DNA of 26,503 nucleotides from an uncultured Bacilli bacterium (GTDB lineage Bacteria; Bacillota_I; Bacilli_A; RF39; UBA660), in NCBI GenBank assembly GCA_947629115.1, contig CANRCL010000004.1:1-26503 (forward strand), in the 5' to 3' direction. Position numbers and translations under genes: made by a program. This document shows positions 1 through 6,024 of this stretch, one piece after another. Position 1 is the stretch's first letter. Every line of letters starts with the position of its first letter. The notes beneath the pieces are model-generated. The model had not been told where the DNA came from. It searched no databases and saw nothing but the letters and a program-made list of their open reading frames with translations.

Positions 1-349
1 CCCATTTCTTATCTGCATAATCATACCATTTGGTTTTTAAATTAGCATAATGGACTGTTCCATCACTATCTAGAGTTATTGGAATTAACTTTTTAGTTGT
101 TCCATCGACATCTAATACTGGGTCTGCTCCATTTAATGTTTTATCAGTCCAAATATCTTTTAACAAACCAGACTTTTCATATAACTCATCAATAGCGTCT
201 TGGACATTATCATAATTTCCACCACTAGTTGTTTTATCATACGATACATCTTTACTTTTAATTATTGTTGAAGCAGCATATACTCCACTTACCGATATTA
301 TTATTCCACACAATAATCCTAATATAAATTTATAATTTTTCTTTATCAT
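1..349 (-). CDS. Exported/surface protein, N-terminal part (runs off the left edge)
   Basis: An open frame begins at ATG 349 and continues past the window edge, giving 116 residues. Residues 1-26 form a clear signal peptide: basic start MIKKNYK, hydrophobic core and a likely cleavage near VYA-A. The mature part is hydrophilic. It includes the segment NYDNVQDAIDELYEK, a type seen in exported proteins of uncultured gut Bacilli, then a Tyr/Trp/Lys-rich stretch (TKWYDYADKKW) where the window ends. No enzymatic domain is visible, so the function is unknown. The SD is AAGGT, about 13 nt before ATG. The gene sits about 20 nt behind a promoter with an 8-G spacer (376-403), which suggests switchable expression. 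Surface location is inferred from the signal peptide and export to the medium is equally possible. Confidence 0.8.
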   Translation of the reverse strand, partial: MIKKNYKFILGLLCGIIISVSGVYAASTIIKSKDVSYDKTTSGGNYDNVQDAIDELYEKSGLLKDIWTDKTLNGADPVLDVDGTTKKLIPITLDSDGTVHYANLKTKWYDYADKKW

Positions 350-375
350 AAGTTAACCATCTACCTTATGATTTT

Positions 376-403
376 ATTATAAAATATTACCCCCCCCAGT
401 CAA
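376..403 (-). promoter_or_regulatory. Promoter with poly-G spacer, copy 1
   Basis: Read on the minus strand, the -35 is TTGACT (398-403) and the -10 is TATAAT (376-381), separated by 16 bp whose first 8 bases are all G (390-397). The only gene downstream starts at 349. The G-run is exceptional in such AT-rich DNA. The block 376-418 recurs almost unchanged at 13411-13452. Adding one G would give the optimal 17 bp spacing, so slippage in the tract should change promoter strength. That effect is inferred. Confidence 0.8.
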
Positions 404-415
404 CATTTTTGTTGA
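400..415. repeat. Inverted repeat overlapping the -35 of poly-G promoter copy 1
   Basis: Arms TCAACA (400-405) and TGTTGA (410-415) are perfect with a 4-nt loop. One arm shares bases with the -35 element. The same arms with a 3-nt loop occur at the second promoter copy (13435-13449). A regulator-binding site is plausible but unproven. Confidence 0.6.
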
Positions 416-460
416 AAATTTTTTGAACAAAAGATATATAAACTTGTGAAATAAAGTCAA

Positions 461-483
461 AAAAAGAAAAGTTATTTCTTTTT
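461..483 (-). terminator. AT-rich terminator hairpin at the end of the phosphatidyltransferase gene
   Basis: On the minus strand AAAAAGAAA pairs with TTTCTTTTT around a 5-nt loop, and more T residues follow. The stop codon of the gene (472-474) lies in the loop and arm. The stem has only one G-C pair, so strength is doubtful. It marks the end of the ylbD-ylbE-fmt-pgsA run. Confidence 0.4.
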
Positions 484-1197
484 CGACACTTTAGTAACTT
501 TTCTTAAATTATTATCATTCTTATGTTTAGTATAATAGTCTGGATTTAACCAAACTTCTTTAAAGTTAGCCTCTTTATTTTCTACTACCATATTATTATC
601 AATTTCTTCTTGTTCATTTTTTAAAATTGCTAAATTACTTGGAGTAATCATCTCCATTATATAACTTAATAGAGTTAAGGCTTCCATTAAAGAAGCAGGA
701 AATAATAACCAAAAATATAATTTATTTACTGATATACTTTGAATACCACTAAAAATATTAAAAGTTAAAGAATTAAAACTTGAAATATCACTAATTAAAA
801 AGGTTAAAACTACACATATTGCTAATACCCAAACTTTAGACTTACCAATCATATTAGATTTAATATTTAATTTTTTATGATATTTAATTAATTGGACAAT
901 AATAATCAATATTTCAAAAATAATAGGAATTAAAGCATAAGGAGTAATTAAAAATAACACAATAAAATTAACAATTGTAAAAAGTTTATCTGCTACTCCA
1001 TCAAGTAAGGCTCCAAAAAAAGTAGAAGCATGCCATTTTCTGGCGAGAATACCATCAATACTATCTGTTAAATAACCAAACATTGCAATAATCCCAACAT
1101 AAAAGCCACCATAAATATTATAGATAGGAACTAAAACAAAAGAACCAATTACTCTTATAAACGTTAATATATTTACAATCAATATTTTTAAAAACAC
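472..1197 (-). CDS. pgsA: CDP-alcohol phosphatidyltransferase (PgsA-like)
   Basis: Integral membrane enzyme of the CDP-alcohol phosphatidyltransferase family. Members move a phosphatidyl group from CDP-diacylglycerol to an alcohol, usually glycerol-3-phosphate, to start phosphatidylglycerol synthesis. The family signature D-G-x2-A-R-x8-G-x3-D-x3-D is complete (from DGILAR to the final D of GVAD, about residues 47-70). The N-terminus NILTFIR is typical of PgsA. Several hydrophobic spans follow, and the last ~45 residues are a hydrophilic basic tail. The frame opens at GTG 1206, but the SD (GTGAGGTGG) covers that codon. GTG 1197, 5 nt behind the SD, is the better start and gives 241 aa. The SD overlaps the fmt stop, so the two are cotranscribed. 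Cardiolipin synthase of the same fold cannot be fully excluded. Confidence 0.85.
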   Translation of the reverse strand: MFLKILIVNILTFIRVIGSFVLVPIYNIYGGFYVGIIAMFGYLTDSIDGILARKWHASTFFGALLDGVADKLFTIVNFIVLFLITPYALIPIIFEILIIIVQLIKYHKKLNIKSNMIGKSKVWVLAICVVLTFLISDISSFNSLTFNIFSGIQSISVNKLYFWLLFPASLMEALTLLSYIMEMITPSNLAILKNEQEEIDNNMVVENKEANFKEVWLNPDYYTKHKNDNNLRKVTKVSKKK

Positions 1198-1207
1198 TAC
1201 TGCCACC

Positions 1208-2113
1208 TCACTTATTTATCTTTTTACCATTTAAATAACTTTTTATATCCATTATATTTTTACCACTAGGTTTAATTTTTTCTAAAAAAATTATTCCATC
1301 TATACAACCAATTCCTAATTTATCTTTAGTTAAATATATTTTTGATATTTCACTATTACATTTAGTGAAACTAGCCTTAACAATTTTTACTTCTTCAGAA
1401 AAAAGATTAGTTTTAGTAAGAGGATATGGACTAAAGGCTCTAATTTTATTTATTAAATCTATTCCTTTATTATTAAAATCCAATTCTTCCATTTCTCTTT
1501 CAATCATCGGAGCATATGTTGCTAAAGTATCATCTTGTTTAATTCTAGTTATCTTGCCATTTATTAAATTAAGAAAATTTTTAGTTAAAATTTCTTCTCC
1601 TAAAATACTTAATTTATCATGTAAAGTACCAATATCATCACTTTCTAATATTGGACATTTAACTATATCAATTATATCTCCCGTATCCATCCCAATATCC
1701 ATATACATTAAAGTTATGCCGGTTTCTTTTTCACCATTAATTAAAGCCCATTGCATTGGGGCTGAACCACGATATTTTGGTAAAATTGAAGCATGAATAT
1801 TTATACAACCATATTTTGGGTAATCTAATATTTCAGGAGGTAAAATTTTTCCATATGCACAAGTAATAATTATATCTGGTTGATAATCAAGAATTGCTTG
1901 ATATTCTTTTTTTAAAGAACTAGGGGTTAAAACGGGTATATTATTTTCTAAAGCCATTTTTTTAACTGGAGATGCTGTTAAAACTTTTTTTCTTCCTACT
2001 AAAGCATCTGGTTTACTGACAACTAAAACAACATTAGTATTTTTTATTAAAAAATCTAAAGGCTTTAAAGCAAATTCTGGTGTTCCCATAAAAACAACTC
2101 TTACATCACGCAT
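1208..2113 (-). CDS. fmt: Methionyl-tRNA formyltransferase
   Basis: Transfers a formyl group from 10-formyltetrahydrofolate to Met-tRNAfMet for translation initiation in the cytoplasm. The 301-aa length is close to the usual ~310. The N-terminal catalytic domain has VFMGTPEFA at the start. The active-site block is INIHASILPKYRGSAP, with Asn105 and His107, and is followed by MDIGMDTGDI containing the catalytic Asp. The smaller C-terminal OB-like domain (about residue 205 on) is shorter and more diverged. SD AGGTGAT sits 4-5 nt before ATG 2113, and a TATAAT-like -10 lies at 2130-2135 without a good -35. The phosphatidyltransferase gene follows with its SD overlapping the fmt TGA stop. In many Bacillota fmt lies beside def and priA; here the neighbours are ylbD/ylbE. 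Confidence 0.97.
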   Translation of the reverse strand: MRDVRVVFMGTPEFALKPLDFLIKNTNVVLVVSKPDALVGRKKVLTASPVKKMALENNIPVLTPSSLKKEYQAILDYQPDIIITCAYGKILPPEILDYPKYGCINIHASILPKYRGSAPMQWALINGEKETGITLMYMDIGMDTGDIIDIVKCPILESDDIGTLHDKLSILGEEILTKNFLNLINGKITRIKQDDTLATYAPMIEREMEELDFNNKGIDLINKIRAFSPYPLTKTNLFSEEVKIVKASFTKCNSEISKIYLTKDKLGIGCIDGIIFLEKIKPSGKNIMDIKSYLNGKKINK

Positions 2114-2175
2114 TTTATCACCTAAATATATTATAAAATAAAACAGCCTAAATGACTAGTTAAAATTATCTTTCC

Positions 2176-2397
2176 TTAATTTAAGGTATCTAATATAGAA
2201 CTAACTATATCAATAGTATTAATGGCATCACTTAATTTATCAGTGGCTCTTTCTTTATATTTTTCTTTCATTTCTTTCATAAATATTTTATAGTATTCAG
2301 GATTACGATTTAAATATTTAATATAATTAGAATTATCATCTAAATATTTTTTAAATTTTTTATCTTCTATTAATTTTTGTTGTAAAAAATATTCCAT
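2176..2397 (-). CDS. ylbE: YlbE-like small protein
   Basis: A 73-aa charged helical protein resembling the Bacillus YlbE family. It has a short N-terminal YFLQQK-type segment and the central pattern KKYLDDNSNYIKYLNRNPEYYKIF, which follows the family layout of an aromatic/Pro-flanked repeat. The function of the family is unknown. The open frame extends to TTG 2409, but ATG 2397 is the likely start: SD GAGG lies 6 nt upstream and the codon follows the ylbD stop by 1 bp (TAA-G-ATG), implying translational coupling. Position directly after ylbD, as in Bacillus subtilis, supports the call. Similarity is recognised by eye only. Confidence 0.65.
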   Translation of the reverse strand: MEYFLQQKLIEDKKFKKYLDDNSNYIKYLNRNPEYYKIFMKEMKEKYKERATDKLSDAINTIDIVSSILDTLN

Positions 2398-2398
2398 C

Positions 2399-2770
2399 TT
2401 AATCCTCAAAAAATTTGTTTAATGGTCGAGGTGATAAAGGCCCTTTAATAGCATTTGCCACATTGGAAGTTCCTTTAGTAGTTAAATCTTCCACTACTCC
2501 TAAAGCCTTTTGGGCTGTATTAATATGTTTTTGAATTTCATCTAAATTAATATTTTTCATAATATTAGTAATTTTGGCTGGAGTTATAGAACTGGAAAGA
2601 GAACTACTAGGAGTTGCACTTCTTTCATAAGGTTTCCATGCACTTTCATCGGTACCATAAACATCATATATTTCATAGAATGATTGTAATGTCATTTCTT
2701 TATTTTTTATGTACTCAACTAATTCAGGTTTATTACGCATAAATTCTTTAAATTCTTCTTTTTTACTCAT
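2399..2770 (-). CDS. ylbD: YlbD-family protein
   Basis: A 123-aa protein matching the YlbD family (annotated in Bacillus as a putative spore coat protein). The N-terminal pattern KKEEFKEFMRNKPELVEYI, then SFYEIYDVYG and WKPYE near residue 45, is the family signature. A Ser/Thr/Pro-rich linker (about 53-66) and an amphipathic helical C-terminal half follow. The family also occurs in organisms not known to sporulate, so a coat role is not assured. The SD AGGTGAT is partly buried in the 3' arm of the hairpin at 2779-2806, which separates this gene from parC. ylbE follows after 1 bp. Confidence 0.75.
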   Translation of the reverse strand: MSKKEEFKEFMRNKPELVEYIKNKEMTLQSFYEIYDVYGTDESAWKPYERSATPSSSLSSSITPAKITNIMKNINLDEIQKHINTAQKALGVVEDLTTKGTSNVANAIKGPLSPRPLNKFFED

Positions 2771-2778
2771 AAAAAATC

Positions 2779-2806
2779 ACCTAGTATATCTTATGAAATA
2801 CTAGGT
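2779..2806 (-). promoter_or_regulatory. Hairpin between parC and ylbD that contains the ylbD SD
   Basis: Minus-strand arms ACCTAGTAT (2798-2806) and ATACTAGGT (2779-2787) pair perfectly over 9 bp with a 10-nt loop. GATTTTTT follows, so it could end parC transcription. The 3' arm carries AGGT of the ylbD SD, so in a read-through transcript the hairpin would hide the ribosome site. Confidence 0.7.
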
Positions 2807-2813
2807 AATTTTA

Positions 2814-5297
2814 TTATATTTTAAAGTCCTCTGCAAAGTCTTGAAAAGATGTTTGTTTTTCTTTAATTTCGGTTTTTTCTTCTTCTTTCTTTTCTTCTAC
2901 TTTTATTATAGTTAAGACATTATATTTTAAGGCTATTTTATCAATATGACCTTTACCTATATTGCTACCATTACTAGCCAAGTCCATAATAGGTATTTCA
3001 CTATTTTTAATTTCTTTTAATTCATTATCTCTTTTTACTATTATAGTATCTCTACCCATTGAAGCAAATGAGGTCATAATTTCATAACTAACTGTTTTAT
3101 TTTTCTTAATTAACATAGTCCCTTTTTTGGCTCTTGATAAAGTTTTTAAATCATTTATTTTAATTCTTTTAGCGGTATTATTATTCGTAAAGACATCTAA
3201 ATATTCATATTCTTCATTAAATGTCGAAGCATTTACTACTTCATCATTATCTAATTTAATTCCTTTTACTCCACTGGCTTTAACTCCTACTACGGGAATT
3301 TCATTAGTATGATATCTTAAATAATAACCATTTTTTGTTACAATTAAAATTTCCTCTAAACTTTCACAAACATTAACAAGTTCATCATTTTCTTTTAGTT
3401 TAATGGCAGTCATAGTCTTATTATATCTTGTGACTATTAAATCTTTTTCACAAATTTGTTTAACCATTCCATTTTTAGTAATTAATACTAAATTCTTTTC
3501 TGGTTCTAAAATAAAGGCTGTAATAATTTTTTCTTCTTCTTGTAAAGGTACTAAATTACTTACATGTTTACCTAATTCTTTCCATTTAGCCTCAAATATT
3601 TTATATACTGGAATAAATAAGTAATTACCTAAATTAGTAAATAAAACTAAATTATTTAAAGTTGTTGTGGCAAATAAATTGGTTACAAAATCACCTGGTT
3701 TTAACATTGTTTCACCATCAGATGAAGCATATGATTTAGTCGATACTCTTTTAACATAACCCTCGTTAGTAACAACAACACTGACATTTTCTTTAGGTAT
3801 CATACTTTGCATATCAATTTTAATTTCCGTTATTTCATCAACTATTTCTGTTTTTCTTGGTACAGCATATTCTTTTTTAATAAGTTTTAATTCTTTCTTC
3901 ATTACATATTTTAAGGCTTCTTCGTCACTTAATATGGCTTTTAAGCCCTCAATCATTTTTTGTAAATTAGCCATTTCTTCTTCTAAAGCCACAACATCAG
4001 TATTAGTTAAACGATATAATTGTAAATTAACAATAGCCTCGGCTTGTTCTAAAGTAAAAGCAAATTCTGAAACTAAATTATTTTTAGCGTCACTTTTATT
4101 TTTACTTTGTCTAATTACTTTAATTACTTCATCTAATATAGAAATACATTTAATTAATCCTTCAACTATATGAAGTCTTTTTTCTTTAACTTTTAAATCA
4201 AAATTACATCTTCTTGTAATAACTTCTTTTTGATGAGCAATATAAGCATCTAAAATTTCTAAAATACCTAATGTTTTAGGGGCTCTGTTAACGATGGCTA
4301 CCATATTATAATTATAAGAAATTTGTAAATCAGTATTTTTAAGTAAATAATTTAAAACTAGTTCACTATTGGCACCACTTTTTAAATCAATGGCAATTCT
4401 TAAACCTTCTCTATCTGATTCATCTCTTACTTCCGCCATACCATCTATTTTTTTATCAATTCTTAAAGCCTCTATTTTACTTACTAATAAGGCTTTATTA
4501 ACATCATAAGGTATTTCGGTAATAACTATTTTTTCTTTGCCTTTTTCTTTTACAATATCATATTTGGCTTTAACAATAACTCGTCCCCGGCCAGTTTTAA
4601 AAGCATCACGGATACCATTTTTGCCCTCAACTATACCTCCGGTTGGAAAATCTGGACCTTTTACTATTTCTAAAATAGAATCTAAATAACAATTAGGAGA
4701 ATCAATTCTTTTAATAGTAGCATCAATTATTTCTCCTAAATTATGAGGTGGAATATTAGTGGCATATCCAGCACTTATTCCCATTGTTCCATTAACTAAA
4801 AGATTAGGAAATTTTGCTGGTAAAACAGTTGGTTCAAGTAATCTATCATCAAAGTTAGGAGCCCACTCAACAGTATCTTTTTCGAGATCCGCTAAAAGTT
4901 CATTACTAATTTTAGCCAGTCTTGCTTCCGTATAACGATAAGCAGCGGCTGGGTCACCATCCATTGAACCATTATTACCTTTCATATCAATTAAAGGTGT
5001 GCTTTGTTTCCACCATTGACTCATTCTAACCATTGCATCATATACAGAAGAATCACCATGAGGATGATATTTACCTAAAACATCTCCAACAGTAGCGGCA
5101 CTCTTGAGATATTTTTTATCATAAGTAATACCTGCATCAAACATAGCGTACAAAATTCTTCTTTGGACTGGTTTTAAACCATCTCTAACATCAGGAATGG
5201 CTCGGTCTTGAATTATTTCTTTAGCATAAGAAGCAAAACTATCACCCATTATTTCTTCTAAAGCATAATCTTCAATTCTTTTTAATATTTCTTTCAT
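2814..5297 (-). CDS. parC: DNA topoisomerase IV subunit A
   Basis: Breakage-reunion subunit of topoisomerase IV, which decatenates replicated chromosomes with ParE. The 827-aa length suits ParC. The N-terminal domain carries [19 protein letters not shown] (34-52). The quinolone-contact region is [20 protein letters not shown], with Ser83 and Asp87 (GyrA numbering also fits), a sensitive-type pair. The catalytic tyrosine is Tyr122 in [10 protein letters not shown]. The C-terminal third is a beta-pinwheel domain without the GyrA-box, and the sequence [22 protein letters not shown] is ParC-like, so gyrA is rejected. The tail is Lys/Glu-rich. ATG 5297 has a weak SD (GAGATGAT). Unlike the usual tight parE-parC pair, a small gene and a long leader separate it from parE. 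Confidence 0.95.
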   Translation of the reverse strand: MKEILKRIEDYALEEIMGDSFASYAKEIIQDRAIPDVRDGLKPVQRRILYAMFDAGITYDKKYLKSAATVGDVLGKYHPHGDSSVYDAMVRMSQWWKQSTPLIDMKGNNGSMDGDPAAAYRYTEARLAKISNELLADLEKDTVEWAPNFDDRLLEPTVLPAKFPNLLVNGTMGISAGYATNIPPHNLGEIIDATIKRIDSPNCYLDSILEIVKGPDFPTGGIVEGKNGIRDAFKTGRGRVIVKAKYDIVKEKGKEKIVITEIPYDVNKALLVSKIEALRIDKKIDGMAEVRDESDREGLRIAIDLKSGANSELVLNYLLKNTDLQISYNYNMVAIVNRAPKTLGILEILDAYIAHQKEVITRRCNFDLKVKEKRLHIVEGLIKCISILDEVIKVIRQSKNKSDAKNNLVSEFAFTLEQAEAIVNLQLYRLTNTDVVALEEEMANLQKMIEGLKAILSDEEALKYVMKKELKLIKKEYAVPRKTEIVDEITEIKIDMQSMIPKENVSVVVTNEGYVKRVSTKSYASSDGETMLKPGDFVTNLFATTTLNNLVLFTNLGNYLFIPVYKIFEAKWKELGKHVSNLVPLQEEEKIITAFILEPEKNLVLITKNGMVKQICEKDLIVTRYNKTMTAIKLKENDELVNVCESLEEILIVTKNGYYLRYHTNEIPVVGVKASGVKGIKLDNDEVVNASTFNEEYEYLDVFTNNNTAKRIKINDLKTLSRAKKGTMLIKKNKTVSYEIMTSFASMGRDTIIVKRDNELKEIKNSEIPIMDLASNGSNIGKGHIDKIALKYNVLTIIKVEEKKEEEKTEIKEKQTSFQDFAEDFKI

Positions 5298-5371
5298 TTA
5301 TTAATCATCTCTATTCTAATTTTGTTTCTCTTTTATTATAAAAGAGAACCCATAATAGAGTTCTCTTAACT

Positions 5372-5471
5372 TAGATAGTCTTATATGTCCCTCAAGTAAT
5401 ACTTTTCACACTGCTATCTTTGATGTTTGTTGATTGTCTAATATGTCCCTCGAATTTTTCTTCACAATGCA
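5372..5471 (-). repeat. Two imperfect direct repeats, 58-bp period
   Basis: The minus-strand core GAGGGACATAT occurs at 5441-5451 and 5383-5393. Flanks are also similar: GCATTGTGAA against GCAGTGTGAA before the core, and TAGACAATC against AAGACTATC after it. About 44 bp per unit is conserved. No start codon lies at a useful distance from the GAGGGA, so it is unlikely to be a pair of small genes. Confidence 0.7.
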
Positions 5472-5485
5472 ATCAATTACATCTA

Positions 5486-5503
5486 GTGATAATAATTTAT
5501 CAC
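5486..5503. repeat. Perfect inverted repeat in parC leader
   Basis: GTGATAA (5486-5492) and TTATCAC (5497-5503) form a 7-bp stem with a 4-nt TAAT loop. It lies about 65 nt after the predicted parC transcription start. It could be an operator or an RNA hairpin. Confidence 0.5.
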
Positions 5504-5566
5504 ATAATCATTGAAAATTAAATAAAATTTTAATTTTTTTACTCTATTATATGTAATTTATCTTAA

Positions 5567-5595
5567 ATTATAAATAAAAAATTAATTTTTTACAA
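5567..5595 (-). promoter_or_regulatory. Predicted parC promoter
   Basis: -35 TTGTAA (5590-5595), 17-bp spacer, -10 TATAAT (5567-5572). It is the best sigma-A-type match between the small gene and parC, and would give a leader of about 260 nt. In such AT-rich DNA chance matches are common, so confidence is moderate. Confidence 0.5.
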
Positions 5596-5623
5596 CATTT
5601 ATCATGTATAAATTTTTTGATTT

Positions 5624-5699
5624 TTATAAGAATTGTTTTAAACCATATTCAACATCAGGAATAACCAATTCTTTAATTATTTTTATTATTAATCATCTC
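5624..5699 (-). pseudogene. Relic of a duplicated parC 5' end
   Basis: Bases 5635-5684 align without gaps to parC bases 5171-5220, with 39 of 50 identical by my count, including 12-base runs such as GTTTTAAACCAT and AACATCAGGAAT (plus strand). Translated in the parC frame it reads IIKELVIPDVEYGLK against par[16 protein letters not shown] (codons 27-43), and it ends at an in-frame TAA (5624-5626). Upstream, 14 bases at 5686-5699 are identical to 5298-5311, the sequence just before the parC ATG. The relic thus joins the parC ribosome-site region to codon ~26, with the first 25 codons missing and no start codon left. It looks like a partial duplication with a deletion, now decayed. Confidence 0.75.
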
Positions 5700-5713
5700 C
5701 TATTTATAAAAAA

Positions 5714-5736
5714 ACTAGTCTTATTATTTGACTAGT
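5714..5736 (-). terminator. Terminator of the small basic protein gene
   Basis: On the minus strand ACTAGTC and GACTAGT pair around a 9-nt loop, followed by seven T residues. The last sense codons and the stop (5724-5726) lie inside the hairpin. It cuts off transcription from the parE side, which supports a separate promoter for parC. Confidence 0.8.
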
Positions 5737-5903
5737 TTATTAGATACTAATTTCACTTCACTTTTACCATCTATAACATTTTTACTCCATATAAATGGTT
5801 TATCATAATCTTTTGAGTCCTTACTATGATTTACTTTGCAAGACTTAATATTAGTAAAGAACCCTTTAGGAAATTTAGTAATTTTTGCTTTCTTTTCTTT
5901 CAT
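5724..5903 (-). CDS. Small basic protein of unknown function
   Basis: A 59-aa product starting at ATG 5903. The frame is open further upstream (an in-frame ATG at 5933), but the strong SD AGAGGAG 7-8 nt before ATG 5903 decides the start. The protein is Lys-rich (MKEKKAKITKFPKGFF at the start), has a single Cys, no membrane span and no recognised domain. A TATAAT lies at 5925-5930, about 22 nt before the ATG, without a clear -35. It sits between parE and parC with its own terminator, so it is probably a monocistronic gene that happens to split the topoisomerase pair. Good SD and terminator favour a real gene, but the function is unknown. Confidence 0.7.
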   Translation of the reverse strand: MKEKKAKITKFPKGFFTNIKSCKVNHSKDSKDYDKPFIWSKNVIDGKSEVKLVSNKLVK

Positions 5904-6024
5904 AGTAAACTCCTCTCTAATACCATTATACACTTTTTTTATAAAAAATATATAAAATATTAAAGGTGTTTCAGTATTTTATAATAAACTTATCAAATAT
6001 AATATAATTTTTTAATTTACTTTT

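Larger units (their letters stand above)
5298..5560 (-). promoter_or_regulatory. Long structured leader of parC with no gene
   Basis: About 260 nt between the predicted start of transcription and parC hold no convincing gene. Going toward parC it contains a hairpin (5486-5503), two 58-bp-spaced imperfect repeats, the stem AAGAGAAC/GTTCTCTT (about 5342-5368) and a second stem CTCTTTTA/TAAAAGAG (about 5328-5346). The last two share bases, so they are mutually exclusive, as in attenuators. No known riboswitch consensus was recognised. Confidence 0.5.

Noticed and set aside
1365..1796. Plus-strand open frame of 143 codons opposite fmt
   Set aside because: It is antisense to a clear fmt gene, has no SD and reads as low-complexity Leu/Ile/Ser; an AT-rich shadow frame.
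2146..2200. CCTTAA-A-TTAAGG palindrome near the end of ylbE as a terminator
   Set aside because: The loop is one base as written and no T-run follows on the minus strand; fmt follows closely and may be cotranscribed.
2814..5297. gyrA as the identity of the topoisomerase A subunit
   Set aside because: No GyrA-box in the C-terminal domain; ParC-type sequence in the quinolone region, and a nearby ParE-type B subunit with QTKGKLGTPEAR.
5372..5471. CRISPR-like repeat
   Set aside because: Only two imperfect units 58 bp apart, no further units and no cas genes.
5300..5480. T-box or SAM riboswitch in the parC leader, suggested by the GAGGGA core
   Set aside because: No T-box sequence (GNTGGNACCGCG-like) and no SAM-I conserved core around the GAGGGA; the gene is not of the regulated classes.
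5443..5514. Possible 23-codon plus-strand peptide starting MSLEFFFT in the parC leader
   Set aside because: The matching ATG in the other repeat unit leads to a stop after four codons, no SD precedes it, and the repeats are better explained as leader structure.
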